DNA of 64,000 bases, from positions 62,001 to 126,000 of the forward strand of contig QFPK01000001.1 of assembly GCA_003248865.1 (NCBI GenBank). The letters are read 5' to 3'. Below the pieces are notes generated by a model that did no database searches, was not told the origin of the DNA, and saw only the letters and a program-made list of their open reading frames with translations. Shown piece after piece: positions 45,274 through 54,002 of this stretch (positions are counted from its first letter, which is position 1; each line of letters begins with the position of its first letter). Source of the DNA: Sphingomonas sp. GTDB taxonomy: Bacteria; Pseudomonadota; Alphaproteobacteria; Sphingomonadales; Sphingomonadaceae. A program made the translations under genes and the position numbers.

Positions 45274-47097
45274 CTAGGCGGCGGACAGCTGCTGTTTCCG
45301 AATCCAGGCCAGAAGCGCGGTCACCGCAGCGGGGGTCACGCCCCGAACGCGCGCTGCCTGCCCAAGGGTTTCCGGTTGCGCCGTCTGAAGTCGCTCCGCC
45401 ATTTCGTTGGAAAGACCGGGGATGTCGCGGAAAATTGTTCCACGTGGAACAATTACGGCTTCATCTTGCCGAACGCGAGAGACTTCCTGCTCCTGCCGAT
45501 CCAGATAAACCGCATAGGCTGCATCCGTTAGCACTGTCTCGACCACGCCCTGCGGCGCGGCGAGCTGAGGCGCGACGCGTTGCAGGATTGTCCAGTCAAC
45601 GCCCGGAAAACGAGCCCAGTCCCACAGGCTGCGCGCCATGCCATCCCCCTTCACCTCCGGGATCGCGGCGGCTGGGGCACGGGTGCCTTTAAGCGCTGCA
45701 GTCAATTCATTCACCGAATTCTGCCGCAACTGAAACTGTTCGGCGCGCTCCTTGCCAACACATCCGAGCTGCATTCCGAGAGGGGTGAGCCGAAGGTCGC
45801 TGTTGTCTGCCCTCAGTCGCAGTCGAAATTCGGCGCGGGAGGTGAACATGCGATAGGGCTCCGACACGCCATGCGTGACGAGATCGTCGACCATCACCCC
45901 GATGTAGCTGCTCGCCCGATCAGGCGCCCAATACCGCCCGGCCGCATTGAGCCCGGCCACCAGTCCTTGTGCGGCAGCTTCCTCGTAGCCGGTCGTGCCG
46001 TTCACTTGTCCGGCCAGCCAGAGGCCCGGCATGGCTTGCAGCTGAAGCGTGGAATCCAACGCGCGTGGATCGACATAATCATATTCCACGGCATAGCCCG
46101 GCTGAACGATCCGGCACCGCTCCAGTCCGGGGATCGAGCGGACGATCTCTTCCTGAACCGCGACGGGCAGACTGGTGGAAATGCCGTTGGGGTAGATCAG
46201 CGGATCATCGAGACCCTCCGGCTCCAGAAAGATCTGGTGACCGTCCCGGTCTCCGAAGCGCATCACCTTGTCTTCGATGGATGGGCAGTAGCGTGGGCCG
46301 ACGCCCTCGATCCGGCCGGCATACATTGGCGAAGAGCCGATGTTGGCCCGGATCACATCATGGGTCCGCTGCGTGGTGCGGCTGATATAGCAATCAACCT
46401 GAGGGACATCCGTCCCGTTGCTCAAGCTGGAAAACAGGCTTGGGACAGCGTCTCCGGATTGGACCTCCAGCTGCGACCAGTCGATGCTGCGCCCGTCGAG
46501 CCGGGGAGGTGTGCCTGTCTTCAGCCGCCCGATCGGCAGGCCGAGAGCGCGCAGACGGATAGAGAGCTTTGAGGCGCCAGCTTCACCGACACGTCCGCCC
46601 GCGATCTGCCGCTCACCGACATGCATTACGCCGCCGAGGAATGTGCCCGTGGTCAAGACGACGGCATTCGCCTGCAGCGGCCCGACATTCGTCTCGACAC
46701 CCGTGCAGCGCCCGTCCGTGACCAGAAGGTCTGTGACTTCGGCTTCCACCAGTTCGACGCCACTCTGCGCCACGAGGCGCCGGATAGCGGCGGCATATAG
46801 TTTTCGATCCGCCTGCGCGCGCGGACCCTGAACGGCGGCGCCCCGGCTGCGATTGAGCAGACGAAACTGGATTCCGGCCGCATCGGCGGCTCGGCCCATG
46901 ATCCCGTCCATCGCGTCGATCTCGCGGACGAGGTGGCCCTTGCCCAATCCGCCGATGGCGGGGTTGCAGCTCATCTGCCCGATGTTGCTCGCGGAGAAAG
47001 TCACGAGCGCCACACGCGCGCCGGTACGGGCCGCCGCGCAGGCAGCCTCGCAGCCGGCATGGCCGCCGCCGATAATGATCACGTCATAGGGGTTCAC
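45274..47097 (-). CDS. mnmG: tRNA uridine modification enzyme MnmG
   Basis: 607 residues. FAD site Y-D-V-I-I-I-G-G-G-H-A-G-C-E-A-A, G-G-L-G-K-G-H and R-R-L-type C-terminal region; works with MnmE to make the wobble-uridine cmnm5 group. GTG 47097 is chosen because the FAD motif starts right after it; there is no strong ribosome site. A parS site near the 3' end (45436-45451) is read as V-P-R-G-T-I. Confidence 0.94.
   Translation of the reverse strand: MNPYDVIIIGGGHAGCEAACAAARTGARVALVTFSASNIGQMSCNPAIGGLGKGHLVREIDAMDGIMGRAADAAGIQFRLLNRSRGAAVQGPRAQADRKLYAAAIRRLVAQSGVELVEAEVTDLLVTDGRCTGVETNVGPLQANAVVLTTGTFLGGVMHVGERQIAGGRVGEAGASKLSIRLRALGLPIGRLKTGTPPRLDGRSIDWSQLEVQSGDAVPSLFSSLSNGTDVPQVDCYISRTTQRTHDVIRANIGSSPMYAGRIEGVGPRYCPSIEDKVMRFGDRDGHQIFLEPEGLDDPLIYPNGISTSLPVAVQEEIVRSIPGLERCRIVQPGYAVEYDYVDPRALDSTLQLQAMPGLWLAGQVNGTTGYEEAAAQGLVAGLNAAGRYWAPDRASSYIGVMVDDLVTHGVSEPYRMFTSRAEFRLRLRADNSDLRLTPLGMQLGCVGKERAEQFQLRQNSVNELTAALKGTRAPAAAIPEVKGDGMARSLWDWARFPGVDWTILQRVAPQLAAPQGVVETVLTDAAYAVYLDRQEQEVSRVRQDEAVIVPRGTIFRDIPGLSNEMAERLQTAQPETLGQAARVRGVTPAAVTALLAWIRKQQLSAA
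45436..45451. other. parS: parS site 3 (inside mnmG)
   Basis: Identical 16-mer TGTTCCACGTGGAACA within the mnmG 3' coding part, again encoding V-P-R-G-T. Confidence 0.95.
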
Positions 47098-47116
47098 GGG
47101 GCGTCTATTAGCGGAA

Positions 47117-47132
47117 TGTTCCACGTGGAACA
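47117..47132. other. parS: parS site 4 (mnmG upstream)
   Basis: Identical 16-mer, 20 bases upstream of the chosen mnmG start. Confidence 0.95.
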
Positions 47133-47251
47133 ATCGGGCTGCGACATGCCCTTGAGGGTCTCGATAGCAGGCGGTGTTTCCGGGCGGGGCGGCACAGATT
47201 TGCAGCGAGCATTCGTTGAGGAACCGTGAAAACTCAACTGGATATGGAAAT

Positions 47252-47267
47252 TGTTCCACGTGGAACA
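47252..47267. other. parS: parS site 5 (mnmG-mnmE gap)
   Basis: Identical 16-mer in the 209-base mnmG-mnmE gap, 18 bases from site 6. Confidence 0.95.
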
Positions 47268-47284
47268 ATTCCTACAGCGCGGAA

Positions 47285-47300
47285 TGTTCCACGTGGAACA
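47285..47300. other. parS: parS site 6 (next to mnmE stop)
   Basis: Identical 16-mer, 6 bases from the mnmE stop codon. Confidence 0.95.
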
Positions 47301-47306
47301 ATCGGG

Positions 47307-48587
47307 CTATTTCCCGATGCAGAAGCGCGAGAAAATCGCGCCCAAAATGACCTCGGGGTCGATCCTGCCGGACAGGCGCCCGAGGGCGTGAGCTGCGGTT
47401 CGCAGGTCTTCGGCGGCGAGAACCGGGTCCTTCTGGGATTGGGCGCTGCTCACCGCCAGAAAGGCTTCGTTGACCAGATGCTGCTGTCGCGCGGTGGTGA
47501 TGGCTGGTGGCTCGCCCGCCGGAAGTTGGCCCGCTGCCCAGTCGCTCAGCCAGGCCTCAAGTTCGGGGAGGCCGGCGCCGGTTCGAGCTGAAATATAGGC
47601 CCGGTCATTTCGAACCCCTGCGACCTCTCCGGACTCGTCGATACGGTTGACGACGTTTCCGCCGGGCCCAAGGTCGAGCACCAGATCAGCCGATTGGGCT
47701 CGGGCTCTGGCGCGGGCGATGCCTTCGGCTTCGATGGGGTCATCCGTTTCGCGCAAGCCCGCGGTGTCGAGCAGAAGGGCGGGGCGGCCGCCGAGATCGA
47801 GATGGACCTCGATCACGTCCCGGGTCGTTCCGGCGTGAGGGGTGACGATGGCGACGTCTCGGCGGGCAAGCGCGTTGATGAGGCTGGACTTGCCTGCATT
47901 GGGCGGGCCGGTGACGGCGATGGTCAGGCCCTGACGAATGCGCTCCGCGACTGGCGCCGAACTGAGTGCGGCCTCCATGCTCCGTGCGAGGGTTGCCAGC
48001 GGCCCGGCTCGGGTCTGCTCGGCATGGGCGCTGCTGGCCTCGACGTCGCCCTCATCGGAAAAATCGAGCTGGGCTTCGATTTCGGCCATGATGGCGATCA
48101 GTTGGTCCCGCCAGCTGTCGGCGAGATCGCGCAGTCGGCCTCCGGCCTGGGACAGCGCGGATTCGCGCTGTAGTTCGGTCTCGGACGCGATCAGGTCCGA
48201 CAGGGCTTCGACCTGTGTGAGTTCAAGGCGGCCGGATTCGAAGGCGCGCCGGGTAAAGGCGCCGGCCTCGGCAGGGACAGCGCCCAGATCGAGCAGGGCG
48301 GATTGAACCGCTGCAACCACGGCCGGGCTGCCGTGAGTGTGGAGTTCAGCGGAGTCTTCGCCGGTGAAGCTGTTGGGGCCGGGGAGGACGAGGACCAGCG
48401 CCTGATCGAGCGGGGCGTGATCTGACGGGCGATAGAGCGTGCGCAGGCGAGCTTCGCGCGCAGGGGGTAGGCGACGGGAACCGATTAGACGGCGCACGAT
48501 GTCGAACACGCCGTTTCCGCTGAGCCGGATGACCGCGACGCCGGAGGGCGGCGGGCCGGAGGAGAGGGCGAAAATGGGAGCTGACAT
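47307..48587 (-). CDS. mnmE: tRNA modification GTPase MnmE
   Basis: 426 residues. The N-terminal formyl-THF-binding part (A-P-I-F-A-L-S-S-G-P-P-P-S-G-V-A-V-I-R-L-S-G) is followed by an inserted G domain (G-P-P-N-A-G-K-S-S, D-T-A-G-L-R-E) and the catalytic C-terminal F-C-I-G-K. Partner of MnmG. Start 48587 gives the family N-terminus. Confidence 0.95.
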   Translation of the reverse strand: MSAPIFALSSGPPPSGVAVIRLSGNGVFDIVRRLIGSRRLPPAREARLRTLYRPSDHAPLDQALVLVLPGPNSFTGEDSAELHTHGSPAVVAAVQSALLDLGAVPAEAGAFTRRAFESGRLELTQVEALSDLIASETELQRESALSQAGGRLRDLADSWRDQLIAIMAEIEAQLDFSDEGDVEASSAHAEQTRAGPLATLARSMEAALSSAPVAERIRQGLTIAVTGPPNAGKSSLINALARRDVAIVTPHAGTTRDVIEVHLDLGGRPALLLDTAGLRETDDPIEAEGIARARARAQSADLVLDLGPGGNVVNRIDESGEVAGVRNDRAYISARTGAGLPELEAWLSDWAAGQLPAGEPPAITTARQQHLVNEAFLAVSSAQSQKDPVLAAEDLRTAAHALGRLSGRIDPEVILGAIFSRFCIGK

Positions 48588-48694
48588 GGTTGGGCGGTTT
48601 AGCGGGATGGTGATTATCGGAACAGGGGTAAGAGGCGGCCTTCTATGTTCCTCCTGGTAGCTGATTGGCGGAAATCTGGTCCAGACGTCACGGC

Positions 48695-48937
48695 CTATAG
48701 ATTCCAGCGGTCTCGCATCAGTCGGAAGCGGGGGAAAAGGACAGCGGCTAGGAACGGAACCCAAAAGGTGAATGCATGGCGGTCAGCTGTTATGCCAAGC
48801 CAGATGAAGCTCAAAAATGAAACAAATACTGTCGCGTCAACCACTGCGTTGATGGTGGCGGAAATTTGCTGACCGCTGGACATCGTCTCCCATCGCGATC
48901 GCACCATTGCAAGCCACGCGTAGAAATTCGCGCTCAT
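48695..48937 (-). CDS. Small membrane protein, unknown function (AT-rich)
   Basis: 80 residues with two predicted transmembrane helices (A-T-V-F-V-S-F-L-S-F-I-W-L-G-I and F-W-V-P-F-L-A-A-V-L-F). I counted 43% GC in one 60-base line here, far below the neighbours, which suggests recent acquisition. Overlaps the next upstream reading frame by 4 bases. Confidence 0.55.
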   Translation of the reverse strand: MSANFYAWLAMVRSRWETMSSGQQISATINAVVDATVFVSFLSFIWLGITADRHAFTFWVPFLAAVLFPRFRLMRDRWNL

Positions 48938-49158
48938 CTGGACTGAGCTTCCGGAATTCTGCGCAGCGTCGCTTCCCGCCGCGATACATGTCCGTCAGTT
49001 CCAGTTTCTGGCGCCACTTCTATAAGTTGGTCGATCTGTCTGGGTTGATTTTTTATCATCATTGCCTGGCCATGGAAGTCTGAGTCGAGTTTGGATTGTT
49101 TGGCGGCTTTGGGAAACGGACATTCCGAAATTTCTTCGGCGCTGCGCCGCACAGCCAT
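48934..49158 (-). CDS. Short open frame coupled to the small membrane protein
   Basis: 74 residues from ATG 49158 (M-A-V-R-R-S-A-E-E-I-S-E-C). The only support is the ATGA overlap with the following gene and the shared AT-rich composition. No family recognised; it may be non-coding. Confidence 0.35.
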   Translation of the reverse strand: MAVRRSAEEISECPFPKAAKQSKLDSDFHGQAMMIKNQPRQIDQLIEVAPETGTDGHVSRREATLRRIPEAQSR

Positions 49159-49211
49159 GTGCAACTAGCGAGCCCATTGCCTTATGGAAGGTTCACACAC
49201 AGTAAACCCTA

Positions 49212-49274
49212 AGAGTTTGCGCGCAATATAAGCGTAGAGGGTGCAGGGAAATCATTTCCCTGCCCGCCGGAGGG
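49212..49274 (-). repeat. Composite palindromic element, copy R11 (half)
   Basis: End hairpin CAGGGAAAT/ATTTCCCTG with the GCCCGCCGGAGG edge and a degraded adjacent box. No central stem. 24 bases past the stop of the kinase gene. Confidence 0.7.
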
Positions 49275-49297
49275 GCAATAACGATCCGACTGGACGT

Positions 49298-51616
49298 TTA
49301 AATCCCCTTGGGCCAGGCCGACTTCGGCTTTCCGCCTTCGCAGATGTCGCGGATGTAGCCCCGTGTTTCGGGCAGGGCGTTCTGGGCGTCGAACTCGCTG
49401 AGGTTTCCGGCGGATTGCAGGGCGAGATAGGCGGTGAGGAGTTCGCGCCAGGAGGTGCAGGCGGCCGGGATGTCGCCGAGGTTGTAGAGGATGCCGCCAG
49501 AGCTGCGCAGGGCTGAGTTACGGGACCGGCGGGCGCCGGGGGCGCTGCCGGCGAGTTGCACCAGATGGTCGTGTGTCTTGAGAACCTTGGCCATGGCGGC
49601 CTTGCTGCCGGCGATGTCCTTCTGGTCTGCGAGGACCTGGGCGAGGACTTCGCCGGTGATGGCCTGCATCTGGAGGGCGCCGGCATCGTTCGGGTCCTTG
49701 GCGGCCATGCGGTCGGCCAGCTGGACGGCTTCGCGGATGGCGGCGCGGGCCTGAGGGTCGCGTTCGTTTGTGCGGTGGACCACGGCGGCGTACCAGAGGG
49801 AGATGGCCAGCTTGCGCAGGGTGGCGGGATCGTCGGGTGAGTCGGCCAGCAGGCTGCGATTGATGGCGACGGCCTGATCCAGCGTGGCGCGGGCTTCCGG
49901 GGCCATTTCCAGCTTGTGCTGGGATTCGCCGAGCAGACGGAGATTTGCGCTGCGGGCCGCACGGACCTTCGGGTCGGACTGGAGGGGCGCGGGGAGCGCG
50001 GCCACGACGTCTTCCGCTTTCTGGTGCAGCGGACGGGCGCCTTTGAAATCATTGTTCCAACCGAAACTGTCGCCTTGGGTTTGCAGGGCCGTGGCCAGTA
50101 GGCGGGCCTGCTCCGCGCCATTTGCTGCGAATGGGGCGATGGCCTGTTCGGCCTGTTCGGCCTGCTCCCGGGCCGTGTCGGCGTCGTTGTTGTTGTAGAG
50201 GTTGGTGCCGGCCTGTTCGAGGCGGAGGATGGCGAATGCGATCGCGGTTGGCTCGTCGCCCGGGCTGGCGGCATGGGCGGGAGCGAGCAGGGCGTCTGCG
50301 CGGGCGAGCAGGGCGTTGGCGTCTGCGTAGCGGCCGAGTGACTGGGACTGGCCGCCGCCGGTGACTTCGGCAAGGCGCACATAGCCGCGCCCCGCTTCGG
50401 CGCGGACATCGGGCGGGGCATTTTCCATACCGGCCAGCGCGTCAAGGTAGGAAATCGCCGTTTTTGCCAATGTTTCCCGTGCCTTGGTTGCTCCCTCGAC
50501 GCGACTGACCTCGTCGAAGACGTCGAATAGAAGGGCGTTGGCGATGGCGCGGGTCTGTTCGAAGCGGGCCTGCGCTTCCGCCTCTGCGGCGCGGATGCGG
50601 GCGTTGGCGAGGCTGACGGTGATGAGGCCGCCGACGAGAGCCGTGAGGACGAGCCCGCTCGCGATGACGGCGGCCTTGTTGCGAGCCGCGAACTTCTTCA
50701 GCCGGTAGAATTCGCCGCCGTTCATGGCCGCGACGGGCTGGCCGTTGCGCCAGGCAGCAAGGTCGGCCGCGAAGGCGGCTGCGGTGGGATAGGATTGGGC
50801 GGCCGGACCGGTGGCGCGGGCGATGATGGCGTCGATCTCGGGCGGTGGTGCGGGGATTAGCCGCTTCAGCAGGCGGCCGAGACCGGCGATGTCCGTGGCG
50901 GTGGAGGCGCCTTCGCTTTCGGCGGAGCGGGCGATGCCGAAGTCGATCAGCTTCAGCGTACCGTCCCGCTGCACCAGCACGTTGAGCGGGGTGATGTCGC
51001 GGTGGATGACCAGGCGGCCATGGGCGTAGGCGATGGCGTCTGCGGCGGTTTCGATCAGACGGACGCGGGCCAGCGTGTCGAGACCCTGTTCATTGGCCCA
51101 TTTGTCGACGGGGAGGCCGTCGATCAGCTCCATCACGATATAGGGGCTGCCCTCGGCCGTCTCACCGCCGTCGTAGAGGCGGGCGATATTGGGGTGTTGC
51201 AGCGTGGCGAGCGTCTGCCGCTCGGCGCGGAAGCGCTGGGTGAGGACATCGGACAGCAGGCCGGGCTTGATGACCTTGATGGCGGCTTCGTGCGCGAAAT
51301 CGCCGGTGTCGCGGGTGCCGCGATAGACGGCGCCCATGCCGCCGCGGCCGATCAGGCCGGTAATTCGATATTGGCCGATGCGTTCCGGCAACTGGCCCTC
51401 GCCGCCGACGCCCAGCGCGGCGGCGCCGGTGCGCAGCGAGGCGATGCGGTCTGCCTCCAGCATGGATTCGAGCCGGGCACGCACCTCGCTGTTGGCGGTG
51501 CGGTCCGCGATCCAGCGGCCACGGCTGGTTTCGGGCACGTCCAGCAGCTCGTCGAACAGGGCGAGCGCTTCCCGTTCGACTTGCAGGCGGGGATCCTCGC
51601 CGCCGGGCTCAGCCAT
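49298..51616 (-). CDS. Membrane Ser/Thr protein kinase with TPR-like sensor region
   Basis: 772 residues. Cytoplasmic Hanks kinase (about 80-330): glycine loop L-I-G-R-G-G-M-G-A-V-Y, A-I-K, H-R-D-I-T-P-L-N-V-L-V, I-D-F-G-I-A. The catalytic loop has T where K is usual (HRDxK). One transmembrane helix (about 350-372) is followed by a long helical TPR-like extracytoplasmic part. The start overlaps the sigma-factor stop by 8 bases, so the kinase probably controls that sigma factor, as in known sigma-kinase pairs. Confidence 0.88.
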   Translation of the reverse strand: MAEPGGEDPRLQVEREALALFDELLDVPETSRGRWIADRTANSEVRARLESMLEADRIASLRTGAAALGVGGEGQLPERIGQYRITGLIGRGGMGAVYRGTRDTGDFAHEAAIKVIKPGLLSDVLTQRFRAERQTLATLQHPNIARLYDGGETAEGSPYIVMELIDGLPVDKWANEQGLDTLARVRLIETAADAIAYAHGRLVIHRDITPLNVLVQRDGTLKLIDFGIARSAESEGASTATDIAGLGRLLKRLIPAPPPEIDAIIARATGPAAQSYPTAAAFAADLAAWRNGQPVAAMNGGEFYRLKKFAARNKAAVIASGLVLTALVGGLITVSLANARIRAAEAEAQARFEQTRAIANALLFDVFDEVSRVEGATKARETLAKTAISYLDALAGMENAPPDVRAEAGRGYVRLAEVTGGGQSQSLGRYADANALLARADALLAPAHAASPGDEPTAIAFAILRLEQAGTNLYNNNDADTAREQAEQAEQAIAPFAANGAEQARLLATALQTQGDSFGWNNDFKGARPLHQKAEDVVAALPAPLQSDPKVRAARSANLRLLGESQHKLEMAPEARATLDQAVAINRSLLADSPDDPATLRKLAISLWYAAVVHRTNERDPQARAAIREAVQLADRMAAKDPNDAGALQMQAITGEVLAQVLADQKDIAGSKAAMAKVLKTHDHLVQLAGSAPGARRSRNSALRSSGGILYNLGDIPAACTSWRELLTAYLALQSAGNLSEFDAQNALPETRGYIRDICEGGKPKSAWPKGI

Positions 51617-52166
51617 CGATCGGGTTTTCGACCGCGTCCTGCAACCAGGCGCGCGCCGTTCGCCAGCGCCGCTTGAGTGTCGCCTCTGAGAGGCCCGTGA
51701 CCTGGGCTATGTCGCCGAGCGGCATTCCCCCGAAATATCGCATTTCCACCAGTTCAGCCAATTGCATGTCGATCACCCCCAAGCGTCTCAGCGCAGTTTC
51801 GAGGGCAATCAGGTCAATCCGCTGATCGCCATCGATGTCGGGGTTGAGTTCGACCTTGTAATGGTGGCGCTTGTCGGCGCCTTTCTGGCGGGCGTGATCG
51901 ACCAGGATATTGCGCATCAGCCGGGCGGCGAGCGCGATGATATGGGCGCGATCGGCGATATCGATGCGGCCCATCTTCACCAGACGCAGGATGGCATCGT
52001 TGATGAGATCGCCGGAAGAGAAGGAGACATGGCGTTCGCGTCGGAGCTGCGCCGAGGCGATGGTGCGCAGTTCCGGGTAGAGCAGCTCCACCAGCTGATC
52101 GCGCGCAGCGGTGTCACCGCCGCGCCAATCGCGGATCAGCGCGTCAATATTGAGACGTGCGTCCAT
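51609..52166 (-). CDS. ECF-type RNA polymerase sigma factor
   Basis: 185 residues. Region 2 (A-R-D-Q-L-V-E-L-L-Y-P-E-L-R-T-I-A, D-L-I-N-D-A-I-L-R-L) and region 4 (L-V-E-M-R-Y-F-G-G-M-P-L-G-D-I-A-Q-V-T-G-L-S-E-A-T-L-K-R-R-W) are present. The type with 'Y-P-E-L-R' (Sig-70_X6-like) is usually paired with a protein kinase rather than an anti-sigma factor, as here. Confidence 0.9.
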   Translation of the reverse strand: MDARLNIDALIRDWRGGDTAARDQLVELLYPELRTIASAQLRRERHVSFSSGDLINDAILRLVKMGRIDIADRAHIIALAARLMRNILVDHARQKGADKRHHYKVELNPDIDGDQRIDLIALETALRRLGVIDMQLAELVEMRYFGGMPLGDIAQVTGLSEATLKRRWRTARAWLQDAVENPIDG

Positions 52167-52279
52167 CGTCCCTGTTCGACCCCTTTCGGCTCGGCAGGTT
52201 ATGGGCGCGACGTGACAGCTTCAAGGCCGAACAGGCGAATTCGTGGTGAATAGCTGCCCTGCGGCAGCTTTCAGCCCGT

Positions 52280-52543
52280 TCAGTCCTTCTTGTCGGACTT
52301 CACGCCGGGTGGGGTCATGGCCGTCATCATCATCTTACCCCAGGCCTCGATGCCCTCGTTCACGCCGGGGACGCCGCTGGTCCATGTCTTGATCAGCTTC
52401 TGCCAGTCATCCGGCGAGGGGCCATCGATGGTGAAGGCCTTCATGCGCTCTACCCAGGCTTCGTGAAGCGGGGTGAGATCCGGCAGGCCAAGGAAGGCGC
52501 GGGCTTCGGCCGGGGTGGCCTCGATCTCGACTTCGAACTTCAT
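52280..52543 (-). CDS. DUF6489-like small protein
   Basis: 87 residues. Begins M-K-F-E-V-E-I-E-A-T-P-A-E-A-R-A-F-L-G-L-P-D-L, the pattern of a small conserved alphaproteobacterial family (DUF6489). The Gly/Met-rich C-terminus (W-G-K-M-M-M-T-A-M) suggests a phasin-like or membrane-surface helix. Function unknown. Confidence 0.75.
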   Translation of the reverse strand: MKFEVEIEATPAEARAFLGLPDLTPLHEAWVERMKAFTIDGPSPDDWQKLIKTWTSGVPGVNEGIEAWGKMMMTAMTPPGVKSDKKD

Positions 52544-52594
52544 GGGCAGTCTCCCTTCCTGGGCTGTTTAGCGGGGAATGATGGCGGGGCGGTT

Positions 52595-53086
52595 TCAGCC
52601 CCGGAAGCTGATGTCGCCGGGCGGGCGCGGGGCCTGATGGATGAGCTCTGCGCGGACGCGGACGGTGCGAATGGAGATTCGGATTTCCAGCGCGAAGGTG
52701 AGGAGCGCGGCCATCAGCAGTACGATGGCGAGGATGAACAGCGCCGGGATGAGCGGATCCGGGTGGAAGGCGCTGACCGACGAGATGAACAGAACCGCGA
52801 TCAGGGTACAGATGCTGAGCGCGGACGAGACCGAGAGGGCGACGGCGCGGTTGGCGAGCAGCATCCGCCTGTCCAGCGTGGCGAGTTCCGTGATGATGAG
52901 GCTGCGTTCGACATCATCCTTCGGCTCGGTGGATTCGAGCTTGCGGGCGCGATCGATCACCCGGCCGAGGCGGGTGGTGATCGCGGACAGGAAGGCGCCG
53001 ATCGCGGTGAGCAGGAACACGGGGGCGATCGCCAGCTGGATGGTCTGGGCGAGCACCGGGACATTGGCATCGTTCAGCGGGAACAT
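52595..53086 (-). CDS. DUF2721 membrane protein
   Basis: 163 residues with three hydrophobic helices (A-I-A-P-V-F-L-L-T-A-I-G-A-F-L-S-A-I; S-S-A-L-S-I-C-T-L-I-A-V-L-F-I-S; I-P-A-L-F-I-L-A-I-V-L-L-M-A-A-L). Fits DUF2721, function unknown. ATG 53086 removes an unlikely 44-residue leader. Confidence 0.8.
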   Translation of the reverse strand: MFPLNDANVPVLAQTIQLAIAPVFLLTAIGAFLSAITTRLGRVIDRARKLESTEPKDDVERSLIITELATLDRRMLLANRAVALSVSSALSICTLIAVLFISSVSAFHPDPLIPALFILAIVLLMAALLTFALEIRISIRTVRVRAELIHQAPRPPGDISFRG

Positions 53087-53142
53087 GCTGCAACGGCTGG
53101 GGTTTCCGAGCGGGCAAGTCAAGCCGGCACCGCTCGCCGGCA

Positions 53143-53460
53143 TCAGGATGCGCAATCGATGCACAAGGTGGCTGTCGGCTGCGCCGTCAGTCGGGCCGGC
53201 GCGATGGCGCCACCGCAACTCGCGCAGACGCCGTAGCTGCCATTGTCTATCCGTTGCAGAGCGGCGTGGATGTCGCGGGCTTCGGCCAGGCGGACCTGTT
53301 CGAGACCTTCGGCGGTGTCCACTTCTTCCAGCTGATTGGCCTGCTCGCTCCAGTCTGCATCGAGGGGCTGCGTGCCTTCTGCTTCCAGCCTTTCCACTTC
53401 GACGCCGAGTTCATGGAGGCGGGCTTCGAGCCGGCTGCGGATTTCGGTTGTGTTAGGCAT
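53143..53460 (-). CDS. DksA/TraR-type zinc-finger protein
   Basis: 105 residues. N-terminal coiled coil (E-I-R-S-R-L-E-A-R-L-H-E-L) and a C-terminal four-cysteine finger (C-A-S-C...C-I-D-C). Binds RNA polymerase in DksA-like fashion. Shorter than true DksA. 10 bases after the next gene upstream. Confidence 0.85.
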   Translation of the reverse strand: MPNTTEIRSRLEARLHELGVEVERLEAEGTQPLDADWSEQANQLEEVDTAEGLEQVRLAEARDIHAALQRIDNGSYGVCASCGGAIAPARLTAQPTATLCIDCAS

Positions 53461-53470
53461 GGAGATTCCT

Positions 53471-53719
53471 TCAGGCAGTGCGGGCCGCGGCGAGAACGGC
53501 CGCGATTTCATCCAGAATGGCGAGGCGCTCTTTCGAGACGGATTCGGAACGCTCGTCTGATGCGGGGTCTTCCCCGTCGTCGATGGCGTGGACGGCCTCG
53601 TCCAGCTCCTGAAGACGGGCGGTGAGTTGCTGGAATCGGCTGTCTTCCGCCTTCAGCCGACGCAGCAGCTCCGTGTCTGCCGGATAGATATCGTGCAGCA
53701 GCTGGGGAATGTGGCTCAT
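53471..53719 (-). CDS. YdcH/DUF465-family small coiled-coil protein
   Basis: 82 residues. L-H-D-I-Y-P-A-D-T-E-L-L-R-R-L-K-A-E-D-S-R-F-Q-Q-L matches the DUF465 pattern. A coiled coil of unknown role, in an operon with the DksA-like gene. Confidence 0.7.
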   Translation of the reverse strand: MSHIPQLLHDIYPADTELLRRLKAEDSRFQQLTARLQELDEAVHAIDDGEDPASDERSESVSKERLAILDEIAAVLAAARTA

Positions 53720-53947
53720 CGGCTTGTCCTTCTGGCTCGATGATGAGCGGTAAGGGGTGCGCCTGTCGTTGATCCCCGTCAATCGGGGGCGCGCAGTTGG
53801 CACAGGCAAAGAGGGCTGCGAAAAAATCTAAAATAGTTGGGGAATTTTCCCATTAATTTGCAATTCATTCATTTTGTAGAAATCGTCCAAGATTCGGACA
53901 TTTATATAAGTAATTGAAATTATATGATTTTAACAATTCCGCTGCAG

Positions 53948-53965
53948 TTGGCACGGGGGATGCAA
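53948..53965 (+). promoter_or_regulatory. Sigma-54 promoter (-24/-12) upstream of urcA
   Basis: TTGGCACG-GGGG-ATGCAA. The GG (53950-53951) and GC (53962-53963) are exactly 12 bases apart, and only one base differs from the TTGGCACG-N4-TTGCA consensus. It lies 38 bases before the urcA ATG, with a very AT-rich stretch (53820-53940) upstream where an activator could bind. PrsR is the only sigma-54 activator in the window. Confidence 0.8.
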
Positions 53966-54002
53966 TGCTGTTGGCATCTCTAGATCAACAGGAGCGGTTA
54001 AG

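Noticed and set aside
49252..50445. 397-codon minus-strand frame inside the kinase gene
   Set aside because: Another frame of the kinase TPR region; Pro/Ser/Arg-rich with no domain.
53797..53812. Second TTGGCACA sequence as a sigma-54 promoter
   Set aside because: No GC at the required 12-base distance from the GG.
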